Below, in pieces: positions 1 to 7,821 of a stretch of 15,391 nt of DNA (the stretch's first letter is position 1; the number at the start of each line of letters is the position of its first letter). Below the pieces are notes generated by a model. The model did no database searches, had not been told where the DNA came from, and saw nothing but the letters and a program-made list of their open reading frames with translations. The DNA comes from Proteobacteria bacterium UBA1673 (lineage in GTDB: Bacteria > Pseudomonadota > Gammaproteobacteria > Comchoanobacterales > Comchoanobacteraceae): NCBI GenBank assembly GCA_002320385.1, contig DCKN01000059.1, positions 1 through 15,391 of the forward strand, in the 5' to 3' direction. The translations under genes and the position numbers were made by a program.

Positions 1-1492
1 ATTTTACTGTTTTGAGTTCTGTTTGGAGATCTGGAGCCTTTTTAGTAGCACATTGTTTCTCTAGATCTGCGTAGTGAGACCATTTCGTTTTGCACGTTTT
101 GAGATCTTTAGCATCGTTTACATCGTTTTTGAGCTTCTGCATGTCTGCTTTTAATTTTTCCTCAATTGCACCAGCAAGAGCTTTAACGTTAACACCAGTA
201 TTAATAGTAAGTTGTTCAGATCTACCATAAGAATCTTTATCTTTTGACACTGATTCAAATTGACTAACTATACTCGATACTTGCCTGCCTTTGACGCGTT
301 TGACGCCTTGGTTGACTTGGGGGACTACATCTTCACTAACGTCTAAGGAAAAATTAGAGGACTCCAGTCCATAAGGCTGCCACCCAGGATTTAAGCTATT
401 ATTTGTATCTGGCTCTTTACGATCAATTGGGATCTCACCAAACTTTACAGGATCAGATGAAGTTATGAAACTAAAACCAGGATTCTGGCTTGATGTCGTT
501 AGATAATCAGTAGCAATTGGTGTAATATTACCATGATGTACACCTGGGAAACTAGCACCAACAACTGCTTTACTTGTCGTCGCGTTAGAACCTACGCCTG
601 GGGGGGAGCCATCAGTTAAACTTTGGACTACATTATTTAAAGAGCCCTGTTGAGCAAAAATACCAAACCCCTGAACAAAAAAATGTTTCCAATCAATTTG
701 TTTAAGCCATGCTTCATAAGACAGTTCCGGTGGCATATGCCATGTGATTTTTTTCCCATCTAACGTCAAACATTCTTTCATCCACGATTTGGTTGGACTA
801 ATTTTTTCTAGATCTTGTTTGAATGACTGCAATATAGCTGGATCTTGACTGATAAAATTCTCCGTCAAAAACTGAAATTGCGCGATTCGGTCACTATCTG
901 GACGTTCATTATAATCTTCGACAACAGATAAGATATAATCTTTTGCAAGCCGACGAATCTCCAATTGTCGATCCGGCAACTGCTTATACAACTCTTGTAA
1001 GAGGACACATCCAGCAGCATTAAGATCTCGCAATGATGCTGAATAGCCAGCTTGAAAAACTTTATCTGTATCCACATACGTAAATGTTAACAACAGTTTT
1101 TCCAGTTTTTCCTGTATTTCTTTTAGACTTAAAGGCAAATTTTCGGAAGGCTTTGTTCCTTGAAACAATTCTGCGTTCTCAGAAGGATGGTCTTTTTGCG
1201 CTTTAAGATACTGATCAAACTCGTAAACAGAGGGATAAGTACGACCATCAATCTTTAAGCGCATTAATGGACCCATACCATTCAGGAATCCTCTAAGGTA
1301 CAAGGCGCTTCCTTCCACAACATTCACGGGTGGGTCAAGCTGTTCACTATCAGTAATATCAATGAGATCTGTTTTAGCTTCTACATCAATAGAGTTAAGA
1401 TACAGGATATATAACCGCGTCATTGGCTCCATTGTGTCGATGAAACCTGCTTTCTGCGCAAAATATATAGCGGCTTGCCCGAGTCCCCGCAT
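1..1492 (-). CDS. Large protein of unknown function, 3' end beyond the window (at least 497 aa)
   Basis: I read this frame directly: it is open from an ATG at 1492 to the window edge, giving 497 codons with no stop. An in-frame TGA lies at 1508-1510, and a GGGGGA Shine-Dalgarno-like stretch sits 7 nt before the ATG, so this start is well placed. Residues 1-285 look like a folded, mostly helical region with many aromatics. Residues 290-400 are a Ser/Thr/Pro/Gly-rich linker. Residues 435-497 are Lys/Glu-rich and likely a coiled coil. I see no signal peptide, membrane segment or catalytic motif I can name. The gene starts 41 bp after the stop of the 863-aa gene on the same strand, so the two are probably one operon. 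I do not recognise the family. A secreted or host-directed role is only a guess from its size, composition and partner. Confidence 0.8.
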   Translation of the reverse strand, partial: MRGLGQAAIYFAQKAGFIDTMEPMTRLYILYLNSIDVEAKTDLIDITDSEQLDPPVNVVEGSALYLRGFLNGMGPLMRLKIDGRTYPSVYEFDQYLKAQKDHPSENAELFQGTKPSENLPLSLKEIQEKLEKLLLTFTYVDTDKVFQAGYSASLRDLNAAGCVLLQELYKQLPDRQLEIRRLAKDYILSVVEDYNERPDSDRIAQFQFLTENFISQDPAILQSFKQDLEKISPTKSWMKECLTLDGKKITWHMPPELSYEAWLKQIDWKHFFVQGFGIFAQQGSLNNVVQSLTDGSPPGVGSNATTSKAVVGASFPGVHHGNITPIATDYLTTSSQNPGFSFITSSDPVKFGEIPIDRKEPDTNNSLNPGWQPYGLESSNFSLDVSEDVVPQVNQGVKRVKGRQVSSIVSQFESVSKDKDSYGRSEQLTINTGVNVKALAGAIEEKLKADMQKLKNDVNDAKDLKTCKTKWSHYADLEKQCATKKAPDLQTELKTVK

Positions 1493-1533
1493 CACTACAT
1501 CCCCCAATCAAAACCAAACATCATCAACTTCCC

Positions 1534-4125
1534 CTATAAATTACTTTGGGGTTCTTCGCCTTTGATATCCGAACCTCCAGTGATATTCAAACCTATAGAA
1601 TTTTTACCATCTAAATCAGTAGCTTGAGCTTGAGCACTGGCCTGATATGTTTTGATTTTTGCTAAACGGTTAACCTGTTCCATACGATTTGGCTCGTGTT
1701 TAAACTGGCTATTTAATTCACTGAAATTGCTAACATAACGATTCATTAGATCCAGTGACGACGCGCCTTTTTTTGCATGAATGCACACCGCATCACAAAT
1801 ACCTCTAAAGAAATGCATATCTTCACAACCATCTATTCTGATTTTCTTACCTGGCATTGACTCAAGTGCCTCGAGCAATCCAGTTAATGCAGCGTAATAA
1901 GATGCAGGTAGTTGCGTATCCTTATCCAGTTCACCTTCTGCATTTTTCCAAGACACTTGTACTTGCTGCGCAGAAAAACCATCCCTCTTAGCAGCATCCA
2001 GAACTTCTTTTTCATCAACGTCAGGAACAAAATAATCCCCAGACGCATCACGTGTACAAGTCACAGCATAAGCTTTTTCATTCCGATCTTTATCAACCCC
2101 ACCAACACAATAACGAAAGCTGTCCGCATCGAGACCAAGATCTTGCATCAGATCATCCATTTGCTTACGGACTATCTCTGATTCATCTTCACCAACAAAT
2201 ACCACTTGATTGACGTCTGATTCGTCCGCAACTGATGGCTTATCCCCTGGATCTTTATGTAGGCCTTGTGTTTGCGATATTTTAGAGGGGGTTGCATCGG
2301 GTTGAGCACCCGGTAACACCCGACCTTGATTTGATCTTTGTTTTTGTGCTGCTTTAGAGGGGTTTGAATCGGATCGATAATCCGGTGACACCGGATCTTT
2401 TGAATCGTCTTCGGTATCACCATCACGTGGTCCTAACGTTTCTGATGCAACATACCCCACAGCGCTAAGACCCAAAACTGTGGCAAGGCCGGGCGCAATC
2501 GAACCGATCTTTTGCCAAACAGAGTCAGGGGCAACATATGGAACGACTTTATCGCTGAACTGAACAAGCTCCTTAACCATTTCCGGAGTAAATAGACCAG
2601 AAACCATCTGCCAACCAGATGATAAGTATTCTTTTGCAGAAGTTGCCAACTGAGCAGGAATTGGTGAATGAATCAATCCAGAGGACAATGCTTGTCCCTG
2701 TGGGGTCATCAAAGCAAGTGTCGATAAAGCAAGAACCGAAGTCCCCAAAGCAGCATTTGACAATGTAAAAATAGTTTTAGGGGAAGAAATCGCAGGATCT
2801 CCAGGCGCACTTGCTTGGATCTTCTCGAACGCTTCTTTAGTTAAATCATCTATCACCGGTGATTGAGTCCCAGCAACATTGCCATGACCAGAGGGTGACG
2901 CTTCAAAATCTTGTCGCTCAAGTGGTTGCTTTTTAGAACGAAACCAGAGCGATCCAAGCAAATAACCAACACCCGACCCCAATACAGCTACTCCCGATAT
3001 TAATCCATAGTTATTAGAAGATCTATTCAGGAATTCAGTAAACATCGTCTGAACCGAACTTAAAAACTCAATTTCAGATGGATTACTTTGGATTAGCGTC
3101 TCCAACTCAGTGATATTTGCCTGTATAAATTCAGACGTACAATTACCAATATTATTAACAACTTGAGGATCAGAAGACGTGATACCCTGCATGGATGATA
3201 ATAAGGCCTGTATATCCTGGTGCATCGATGCAGCGCTTGACGGGTCAGTTGGGGTGGGAACCTGAGACATACCACTCCAATACCTTTGTAATACCTGAAA
3301 GATTGATGTTTTGGAAATAGATTGCACGGCACCATTCAAATTAACCGACAAAGGCTTCGCAACATCAGGCAGTGCATCCACAGCTTTGGTTAAATGATTC
3401 AGCGTATCTTGATATGATGGCGTTATCTGCTGTATAGATGCATATGCCCCACGAGTAGCATCTGTAATTGATTGTAAAGTTGAAGAGGAAGATTCTTGCG
3501 CGATCTTCAGTAATGGTTCAGTGTATGCGGGATTCTGATAAATCATATAACCAGCATAAGCAAGCGCGGAAACCACTGCACAAGTTGTAAGCACCTTGAC
3601 AAAACCAGTAGATAGCGATTGTTTGGCATCAGAGGATTCAGCAACCTGAGCTTCAGATTCGATCAGGGCAGAAGTATCACCGGCTAACTCTGGACCCTTT
3701 GATTGTGATACTGCTGAGAGTTCACCTTTAGCATTACCACCTAACGAGCTAACATTTGGTGAAATTCCAGACTCATCCGAATGAACATTCGATGAAATTA
3801 CAGACTCAGCCGAGTGAGCATTTGATCGAGTTACAGAGTCAGAAGGGGAAACATTTGATGAAGTTTTAGACTTAGCCAAGTGAGCATTTGATGATTGTGC
3901 ACGGAGTTGCTGGCTGTCGTATATATATTGCTTTGTGAAGCTACCATAATCCTTCAAATACTCTGGTAGTGATCCCTTATCCGCATTGTCAACAAGCGCA
4001 TCATATAATCTTTTATGAAATCCAGCTTCAACCACTTCATCTTTGTATTCATCGACATAAAGATTTCCTGTATTTTTAATTTCACTAACAAGTTTGCTGA
4101 TAAGTTCTTTCTCTGTCATTCCCAC
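1534..4125 (-). CDS. 863-aa multi-pass membrane protein with two internal repeat tracts, unknown function
   Basis: The layout is a short charged helical N-terminus (1-70), a Ser/Asn-rich tract of 11-residue repeats (about 78-125), and four hydrophobic segments near 175-196, 374-395, 452-473 and 541-561. A polar tract of two 24-residue repeats follows (about 578-626), then a C-terminal domain (about 640-820) that looks folded. The last residues carry a small acidic patch (KGEE). The GTG at 4125 is preferred as start because TGGAG sits 8 nt upstream; an in-frame ATG at 4119 would be 14 nt from it. The gene lies 175 bp after lpxC on the same strand, where secM/secA occur in enterobacteria, and leads into another unknown large gene. 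I do not recognise a family. Segments between the hydrophobic stretches are Ser/Gln-rich and could sit outside the cytoplasm. An effector or surface role is possible but unsupported. Confidence 0.85.
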   Translation of the reverse strand: MGMTEKELISKLVSEIKNTGNLYVDEYKDEVVEAGFHKRLYDALVDNADKGSLPEYLKDYGSFTKQYIYDSQQLRAQSSNAHLAKSKTSSNVSPSDSVTRSNAHSAESVISSNVHSDESGISPNVSSLGGNAKGELSAVSQSKGPELAGDTSALIESEAQVAESSDAKQSLSTGFVKVLTTCAVVSALAYAGYMIYQNPAYTEPLLKIAQESSSSTLQSITDATRGAYASIQQITPSYQDTLNHLTKAVDALPDVAKPLSVNLNGAVQSISKTSIFQVLQRYWSGMSQVPTPTDPSSAASMHQDIQALLSSMQGITSSDPQVVNNIGNCTSEFIQANITELETLIQSNPSEIEFLSSVQTMFTEFLNRSSNNYGLISGVAVLGSGVGYLLGSLWFRSKKQPLERQDFEASPSGHGNVAGTQSPVIDDLTKEAFEKIQASAPGDPAISSPKTIFTLSNAALGTSVLALSTLALMTPQGQALSSGLIHSPIPAQLATSAKEYLSSGWQMVSGLFTPEMVKELVQFSDKVVPYVAPDSVWQKIGSIAPGLATVLGLSAVGYVASETLGPRDGDTEDDSKDPVSPDYRSDSNPSKAAQKQRSNQGRVLPGAQPDATPSKISQTQGLHKDPGDKPSVADESDVNQVVFVGEDESEIVRKQMDDLMQDLGLDADSFRYCVGGVDKDRNEKAYAVTCTRDASGDYFVPDVDEKEVLDAAKRDGFSAQQVQVSWKNAEGELDKDTQLPASYYAALTGLLEALESMPGKKIRIDGCEDMHFFRGICDAVCIHAKKGASSLDLMNRYVSNFSELNSQFKHEPNRMEQVNRLAKIKTYQASAQAQATDLDGKNSIGLNITGGSDIKGEEPQSNL
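2249..2392 (-). repeat. Two tandem 72-bp units inside the 863-aa gene
   Basis: Positions 2249-2320 and 2321-2392 align without gaps, sharing segments such as TTTAGAGGGG and CCGGT.ACACC. A third partial copy starts at 2393 with GGATCTTT. The unit is 24 codons, so copy-number change would keep frame. It encodes a polar Pro/Ser/Gln-rich linker in the protein (about residues 578-626). The copies have diverged at many bases, so the duplication is not recent. Confidence 0.85.
3752..3894 (-). repeat. 33-bp tandem repeat, about 4.3 copies, inside the 863-aa gene
   Basis: Units begin at 3752, 3785, 3818, 3851 and 3884 (partial), each opening with a form of (A/G)CATTTGATGA on the plus strand. Each unit is 11 codons and encodes a Ser-Ser-Asn-(Ala/Val)-His/Ser type block, giving a Ser/Asn-rich stalk at about residues 78-125, just before the first hydrophobic segment. 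The copies differ by point changes but keep exact length and frame. Confidence 0.9.
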
Positions 4126-4187
4126 GGCTAATACTCCAAAAACTATTAAGGCTTATATAGCTCAAAGCAACGGATTTTTCATGATTA

Positions 4188-4215
4188 ATTAGAACTTAGA
4201 GTGGATTTTGAACAA
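4188..4215 (-). promoter_or_regulatory. Possible sigma-70 promoter of the two large unknown genes
   Basis: On the minus strand TTGTTC (4215-4210) and TCTAAT (4193-4188) are 16 bp apart. The -10 matches the consensus at 5 of 6 bases, but the -35 only at 3. The -35 lies inside the 20-bp palindrome at 4207-4226. Transcription would start near 4181 and give a leader of about 55 nt. The assignment rests on sequence match alone. Confidence 0.3.
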
Positions 4216-4226
4216 ATTTGTTCAAA
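4207..4226. promoter_or_regulatory. 20-bp perfect palindrome, possible operator
   Basis: The sequence TTTGAACAAATTTGTTCAAA is its own reverse complement over all 20 bases. It stands alone in the gap between lpxC and the 863-aa gene, about 80 bp before the latter's start. Full dyad symmetry without a loop suits a homodimeric repressor site better than an RNA terminator, and no T-run follows. The cognate regulator is unknown. Confidence 0.45.
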
Positions 4227-4300
4227 CCATTAAGATTGGATAGATTTCCAGACAAAAAATTAATAGAGATAGGCCTAATATACGCGATTTAAACCGTGTG

Positions 4301-5158
4301 TCAGACAACATTCAGGACTTCGTAACTTCCAGATGCAACCAGCTTATCCAGGAGTAATTTATTCATACGATGACCAGAACAATAGCCCTCAAAACGGCCT
4401 TGAATCGTACTACCAAACAAATGTAAATCACCGATAGCATCGAGGATCTTGTGCATAGCAAACTCATTACGATAACGAAGACCGTCTGGATTCAACACCG
4501 ATTGATCGTCTAGGCCAACAGCATTATCAAGTGAAGCTCCCAACGCTAAGTTTTGTTTTTTAAGCATATCAAGTTGACTAACAAAACCAAACGTCCTTGC
4601 ACGACTCACATCAATAAAATAGGACTCGCGCTCTAGATCAATACTAGCCCGCTGCGTTTTATCAGAGAAAGCAGGATGATCAAAGTCAATACAAAACTCG
4701 ATTTTCCGCCCCTCATCAGGCAATAATCGGCAGTAGACCCCTTTCTCATCACTTACCATCACCGGCTCAGTAACACGGATAATCTTCTTTGGCACTTTCT
4801 GCCAAGATATGCCAGCAGATTGCAAAATAAAAACAAATGGTGAAGCACTACCATCCATGATCGGCACTTCAGGACCATTCAAGTCTACATATAGATTGTC
4901 AATACCTACCCCTGCAATCGCAGACAACAAATGCTCTACGGTCGCAACCCGCGCGCCGTGGCGCTCAATGGTAGTACACATACGTGTATCGCTGATAAAC
5001 GCCATATTAGCGGGAATTTCTTTAACAGGACGACAATCTACACGCCTAAAAACAATCCCTGTATCAGGTGGCGCAGGCATGAAAGTCATGTAGATCGGTA
5101 CACCAGAGTGCAAACCTACACCAGCAGCACTGACACGATTAGCCACTGTACACTGCAT
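4301..5158 (-). CDS. lpxC: UDP-3-O-acyl-N-acetylglucosamine deacetylase
   Basis: LpxC removes the N-acetyl group from UDP-3-O-acyl-GlcNAc in the cytoplasm, the committed zinc-dependent step of lipid A synthesis. The 285-residue product aligns end to end with the family (E. coli about 305), with the opening AAGVGLHSG and the MDGSASPF block. Zinc ligands are H76 (in TVEHLLSA), H236 and D240 (HKILD), with E75 and H263 (SGH) as the catalytic pair, matching the known E. coli residues by motif. The C-terminus is about 20 residues shorter than E. coli, lacking the tail that FtsH recognises there, so turnover may differ (inference). The ATG follows the ftsZ stop directly, in the same frame, with GAGGG 7 nt upstream inside ftsZ. 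This implies co-transcription and translational coupling. Confidence 0.97.
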   Translation of the reverse strand: MQCTVANRVSAAGVGLHSGVPIYMTFMPAPPDTGIVFRRVDCRPVKEIPANMAFISDTRMCTTIERHGARVATVEHLLSAIAGVGIDNLYVDLNGPEVPIMDGSASPFVFILQSAGISWQKVPKKIIRVTEPVMVSDEKGVYCRLLPDEGRKIEFCIDFDHPAFSDKTQRASIDLERESYFIDVSRARTFGFVSQLDMLKKQNLALGASLDNAVGLDDQSVLNPDGLRYRNEFAMHKILDAIGDLHLFGSTIQGRFEGYCSGHRMNKLLLDKLVASGSYEVLNVV

Positions 5159-5170
5159 CTATGCACCCTC
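5156..5170 (-). promoter_or_regulatory. Ribosome binding site of lpxC inside the ftsZ end, zero-gap stop/start
   Basis: On the minus strand GAGGG (5170-5166) lies within the last codons of ftsZ. It is followed by GTGCA, the ftsZ stop TAG (5161-5159) and at once the lpxC ATG (5158-5156). This fixes the lpxC start, since the frame upstream belongs to ftsZ. Confidence 0.75.
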
Positions 5171-6376
5171 AGTCTCATCAACCTCTTGACGACGCAAAAA
5201 AGCGGGAATATCGATCACACGACTATTTTCTTGGTCCGACGACTCACTGGTTGCAGGTGATGACTGCTCGCTAACACTTCGAGATGCTGTTAAACGATCT
5301 GTTTTGCCCCATTCCTTGGAACCAGTCAAGGATGAACGACCGCCGATTCTATCCTGCATGGTTGACAACTTGTCACGAAAACTTTTGCGAACTGCACCAC
5401 TCTCAGTGCCATCTGTATTTTCATCAAGACCTGTGACCACAATAGTCACTTTCATTTCGTCTTGCATATCAGGCTCAATAACTGTCCCTACAACCACAGT
5501 TGCTTGCTCTGAAGTAAAGTCTCTGATCGTATCACCAACGATTTCAAACTCACCAATAGACATGTCTGAACCAGCTGTAATATTAACCAAGACACCCTTG
5601 GCACCACTGAGATCAATATCCTCCAATAGTGGACTTGAGATTGCAGCTTCGGCAGCACAACGAGCCCGGTCTTCACCTTTGGCATTACCGCTTCCCATCA
5701 TTGCCATACCCATTTCGCTCATCACAGTTCTAACGTCAGCAAAGTCAACGTTAATCAGACCAGGCAAAGTTACCAGATTAGAAATACCTTCGACAGCCCC
5801 TTGCAGAACGGCATTGGCCGCTCGAAACGCGCTCAACAGAGTCACCGACTTGCCCAACACACTCAAGAGCTTATTGTTTGGAATAATGATCAATGAGTCG
5901 ACATGCTTACGCAATTCTGTGATTCCACCCATGGCAAAATCCATCCGTTTTTTACCCTCAAATAAAAATGGCTTGGTCACAACCGCGACCGTAAGAATTC
6001 CCATCTCGCGAGCGATTTCTGCAACAACAGGCGCACCTCCTGTACCGGTACCACCACCCATACCTGCAGTGATGAACAACATATCAGCGCCTTCAATCGA
6101 TTGTTTAATCTGTTCTTTGGTTTCACAAGCTGCTTGCCGACCAATGTCAGGGTTCGCGCCAGCGCCGAGTCCTTTGGTGATTTCTTCACCGAGTTGGACA
6201 TTCATGTGCGCTTTAGAGCGTTGTAAAGCCTGTAAATCTGTGTTGGCACATAAGAAGGTGACACCAGCAACTTTCTCATTGATCATATGGTCGATGGCAT
6301 TTGATCCACCCCCACCAATTCCGATGACTTTTATATTAGCAACCTGCTGATTTTCATCATGCATTCCGAGTGTCAT
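5159..6376 (-). CDS. ftsZ: Cell division GTPase FtsZ
   Basis: FtsZ is the tubulin-like GTPase that polymerises into the division ring under the membrane. The 405-residue protein has the N-terminal GIGGGGSNA nucleotide loop (about 19-27), the tubulin signature GGGTGTG at 107-113, and the T7 loop NVDFADV at 209-215 that completes the active site of the next subunit. A polar linker (about 320-385) and the conserved C-terminal peptide DIPAFLRRQ (389-397), which docks FtsA and ZipA, follow. Eight acidic residues extend beyond that peptide, where E. coli has almost none. A strong AAGGAGGA sequence stands 5 nt before the ATG at 6376, consistent with high expression. It lies 38 bp after ftsA and abuts lpxC. 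Confidence 0.98.
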   Translation of the reverse strand: MTLGMHDENQQVANIKVIGIGGGGSNAIDHMINEKVAGVTFLCANTDLQALQRSKAHMNVQLGEEITKGLGAGANPDIGRQAACETKEQIKQSIEGADMLFITAGMGGGTGTGGAPVVAEIAREMGILTVAVVTKPFLFEGKKRMDFAMGGITELRKHVDSLIIIPNNKLLSVLGKSVTLLSAFRAANAVLQGAVEGISNLVTLPGLINVDFADVRTVMSEMGMAMMGSGNAKGEDRARCAAEAAISSPLLEDIDLSGAKGVLVNITAGSDMSIGEFEIVGDTIRDFTSEQATVVVGTVIEPDMQDEMKVTIVVTGLDENTDGTESGAVRKSFRDKLSTMQDRIGGRSSLTGSKEWGKTDRLTASRSVSEQSSPATSESSDQENSRVIDIPAFLRRQEVDETEGA

Positions 6377-6414
6377 TGTCTCCTCCTTTAGTTATCATAT
6401 CTCAATAGACCCTA

Positions 6415-7644
6415 TTACAAGTGGTACTCAAGCCAATACTGAAATCGCTTCCACATACGACCTATCATGCCTGCACGTCTGTTGTCGAGTGTATCATGTT
6501 CCTCAATAGCTTGCAAAACCAAACCAAGTACAGCTGCATAGCGCGAATCAACCAGCGGCGAATCATTGATGATTACCTCTGGCTCAGCGATTCTAACCTG
6601 ACAATTAAACACCTTACCGGCATATTCTGCAAGCCCAGGCATTTGTGCTCCACCACCAGTCAACACAATACCACCTGGCAAAGCGCTGAGCTGATTCTTA
6701 GCCTGCAAGTTCTTGCGCACGAAAGACAAAATCTCTTGGTAACGCGCTTCAATGACTTCAGATAACAGTTTGGCAGAAACTTTCTGTATCGCTTGGTTCG
6801 ATAAAGATGCCACCTGTATACTCTGAGCACCTTCGAAGCTTCTTGCAAGTATTTTTCCGTGCTCAATTTTAATTGCCTCTGCTGACCTAGGCGGTGTACA
6901 CAAAGCAACTGCAATGTCATTGGTGACATGCTCACCCGCAATCGGCACTGCAGAAACATAAGCCAAAGATTGTTTTCGACACACTGCAATGTCCGTTGTC
7001 CCACCACCAATATCCAAGAGACACACACCCAAGTCTTGTTCATCATCGGTCAAAACAGCATGACACGATGCCAGTTGTTGCGCAACAACCTTTTTAACTC
7101 TAAGACCGCAAAATTCAACACATTTTATTAAATTCTGTAGCGCACTCGTGGCGACAGTGATCAACAGCACGCGCGCTTCCAAACGCACACCGCTCATACC
7201 AACCGGTTTGTGCACACCATCTTGGTCATCAACAGAATACTCCTGAGGCAATACGTGCAAAATCGATTGATTATCCGGAATTGCGACAGCTTTCGCAGCA
7301 TCTAAAACTCTTTCCACATCACCTTGCATGACCTCACGATTGCGAATACCTACCATACCGTTGGACACAAGTGAACAAACATGGTGCCCGGATATCCCAA
7401 TCACTACATCGCGAATCTTAAGCTTGGACTGCTGCTGAACTTCCTGGGCAACTAACTTGAGGACACGCACTGTCTCATCAATGTCAACAACGGCACCACG
7501 AGCCAGTCCCGAACAATCGTGAAAGCTGTGACCCAGAACACGAAAGCCTTGAGCACTGTCGTCAGCCTGAACAAGCAAACATGACACTTTACTCGTGCCA
7601 ATATCAATTACTGTCAGCGGACTTTGCGTCATTTTTGTTGCCAT
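6415..7644 (-). CDS. ftsA: Cell division protein FtsA, actin-like membrane tether of FtsZ
   Basis: FtsA binds ATP and anchors FtsZ filaments to the inner membrane. Counting from the ATG at 7644 the protein has 409 residues (E. coli 420). It shows phosphate-1 DIGTSK (14-19), phosphate-2 LDIGGGTTD (210-218), the adenosine motif GGIVLTGGGAQ (324-334), and a C-terminal amphipathic membrane-targeting helix (392-409) with paired Trp/Arg/Lys residues. The frame extends up to a TTG at 7701, but those extra residues are not FtsA-like. I prefer the ATG at 7644, although AAGAAGGG sits almost on top of it; the ATG at 7632 is the alternative. It does not follow ftsQ directly: an 83-codon gene and a hairpin lie between them. 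Confidence 0.96.
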   Translation of the reverse strand: MATKMTQSPLTVIDIGTSKVSCLLVQADDSAQGFRVLGHSFHDCSGLARGAVVDIDETVRVLKLVAQEVQQQSKLKIRDVVIGISGHHVCSLVSNGMVGIRNREVMQGDVERVLDAAKAVAIPDNQSILHVLPQEYSVDDQDGVHKPVGMSGVRLEARVLLITVATSALQNLIKCVEFCGLRVKKVVAQQLASCHAVLTDDEQDLGVCLLDIGGGTTDIAVCRKQSLAYVSAVPIAGEHVTNDIAVALCTPPRSAEAIKIEHGKILARSFEGAQSIQVASLSNQAIQKVSAKLLSEVIEARYQEILSFVRKNLQAKNQLSALPGGIVLTGGGAQMPGLAEYAGKVFNCQVRIAEPEVIINDSPLVDSRYAAVLGLVLQAIEEHDTLDNRRAGMIGRMWKRFQYWLEYHL

Positions 7645-7771
7645 ACCCTTCTTGCGACCATTGTCGTACAAAAACACCCAGTGTGCAAGACAATCCCGCA
7701 AGTATTCACAAAAAACTCAAGCGTTGTCTTCATGATCAAACGAATAACCATCTCTTTTAGAGCACAACAGG

Positions 7772-7808
7772 CATGTGACTAAGCACAGTGAACGCACCTA
7801 GCCACACA
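7772..7808 (-). promoter_or_regulatory. 15-bp RNA hairpin between the small gene and ftsA
   Basis: In the minus-strand transcript 7808-7794 pairs with 7786-7772 over 15 consecutive positions around a 7-nt loop (7793-7787). Nine pairs are Watson-Crick and six are G-U. On the opposite strand those six would be A-C mismatches, so the structure belongs to the fts transcript. It starts 13 nt after the stop of the small gene and ends about 127 nt before the ftsA ATG. No T-run follows, so it is not a standard intrinsic terminator. Processing, mRNA stability or leader control are possible roles. Confidence 0.5.
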
Positions 7809-7821
7809 TAAATGCTTACTT

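Noticed and set aside
865..1077. 70-codon minus-strand frame at the left edge
   Set aside because: It lies wholly inside the 497-codon open frame in another phase and has no supporting signals.
4265..4300. Intrinsic terminator after lpxC
   Set aside because: A short TAGGCCTA palindrome and a later T-run are present, but there is no GC-rich stem directly before the T-run.
5304..6350. 348-codon open frame on the plus strand opposite ftsZ
   Set aside because: It is fully antisense to ftsZ, has no recognisable domain or ribosome binding site, and its Ser/Pro/Ile-rich composition is what a shadow of ftsZ codons gives.
7645..7701. N-terminal extension of ftsA to a TTG start
   Set aside because: The 19 extra residues do not resemble FtsA, no ribosome binding site precedes the TTG, and the ATG at 7644 gives the normal family length.
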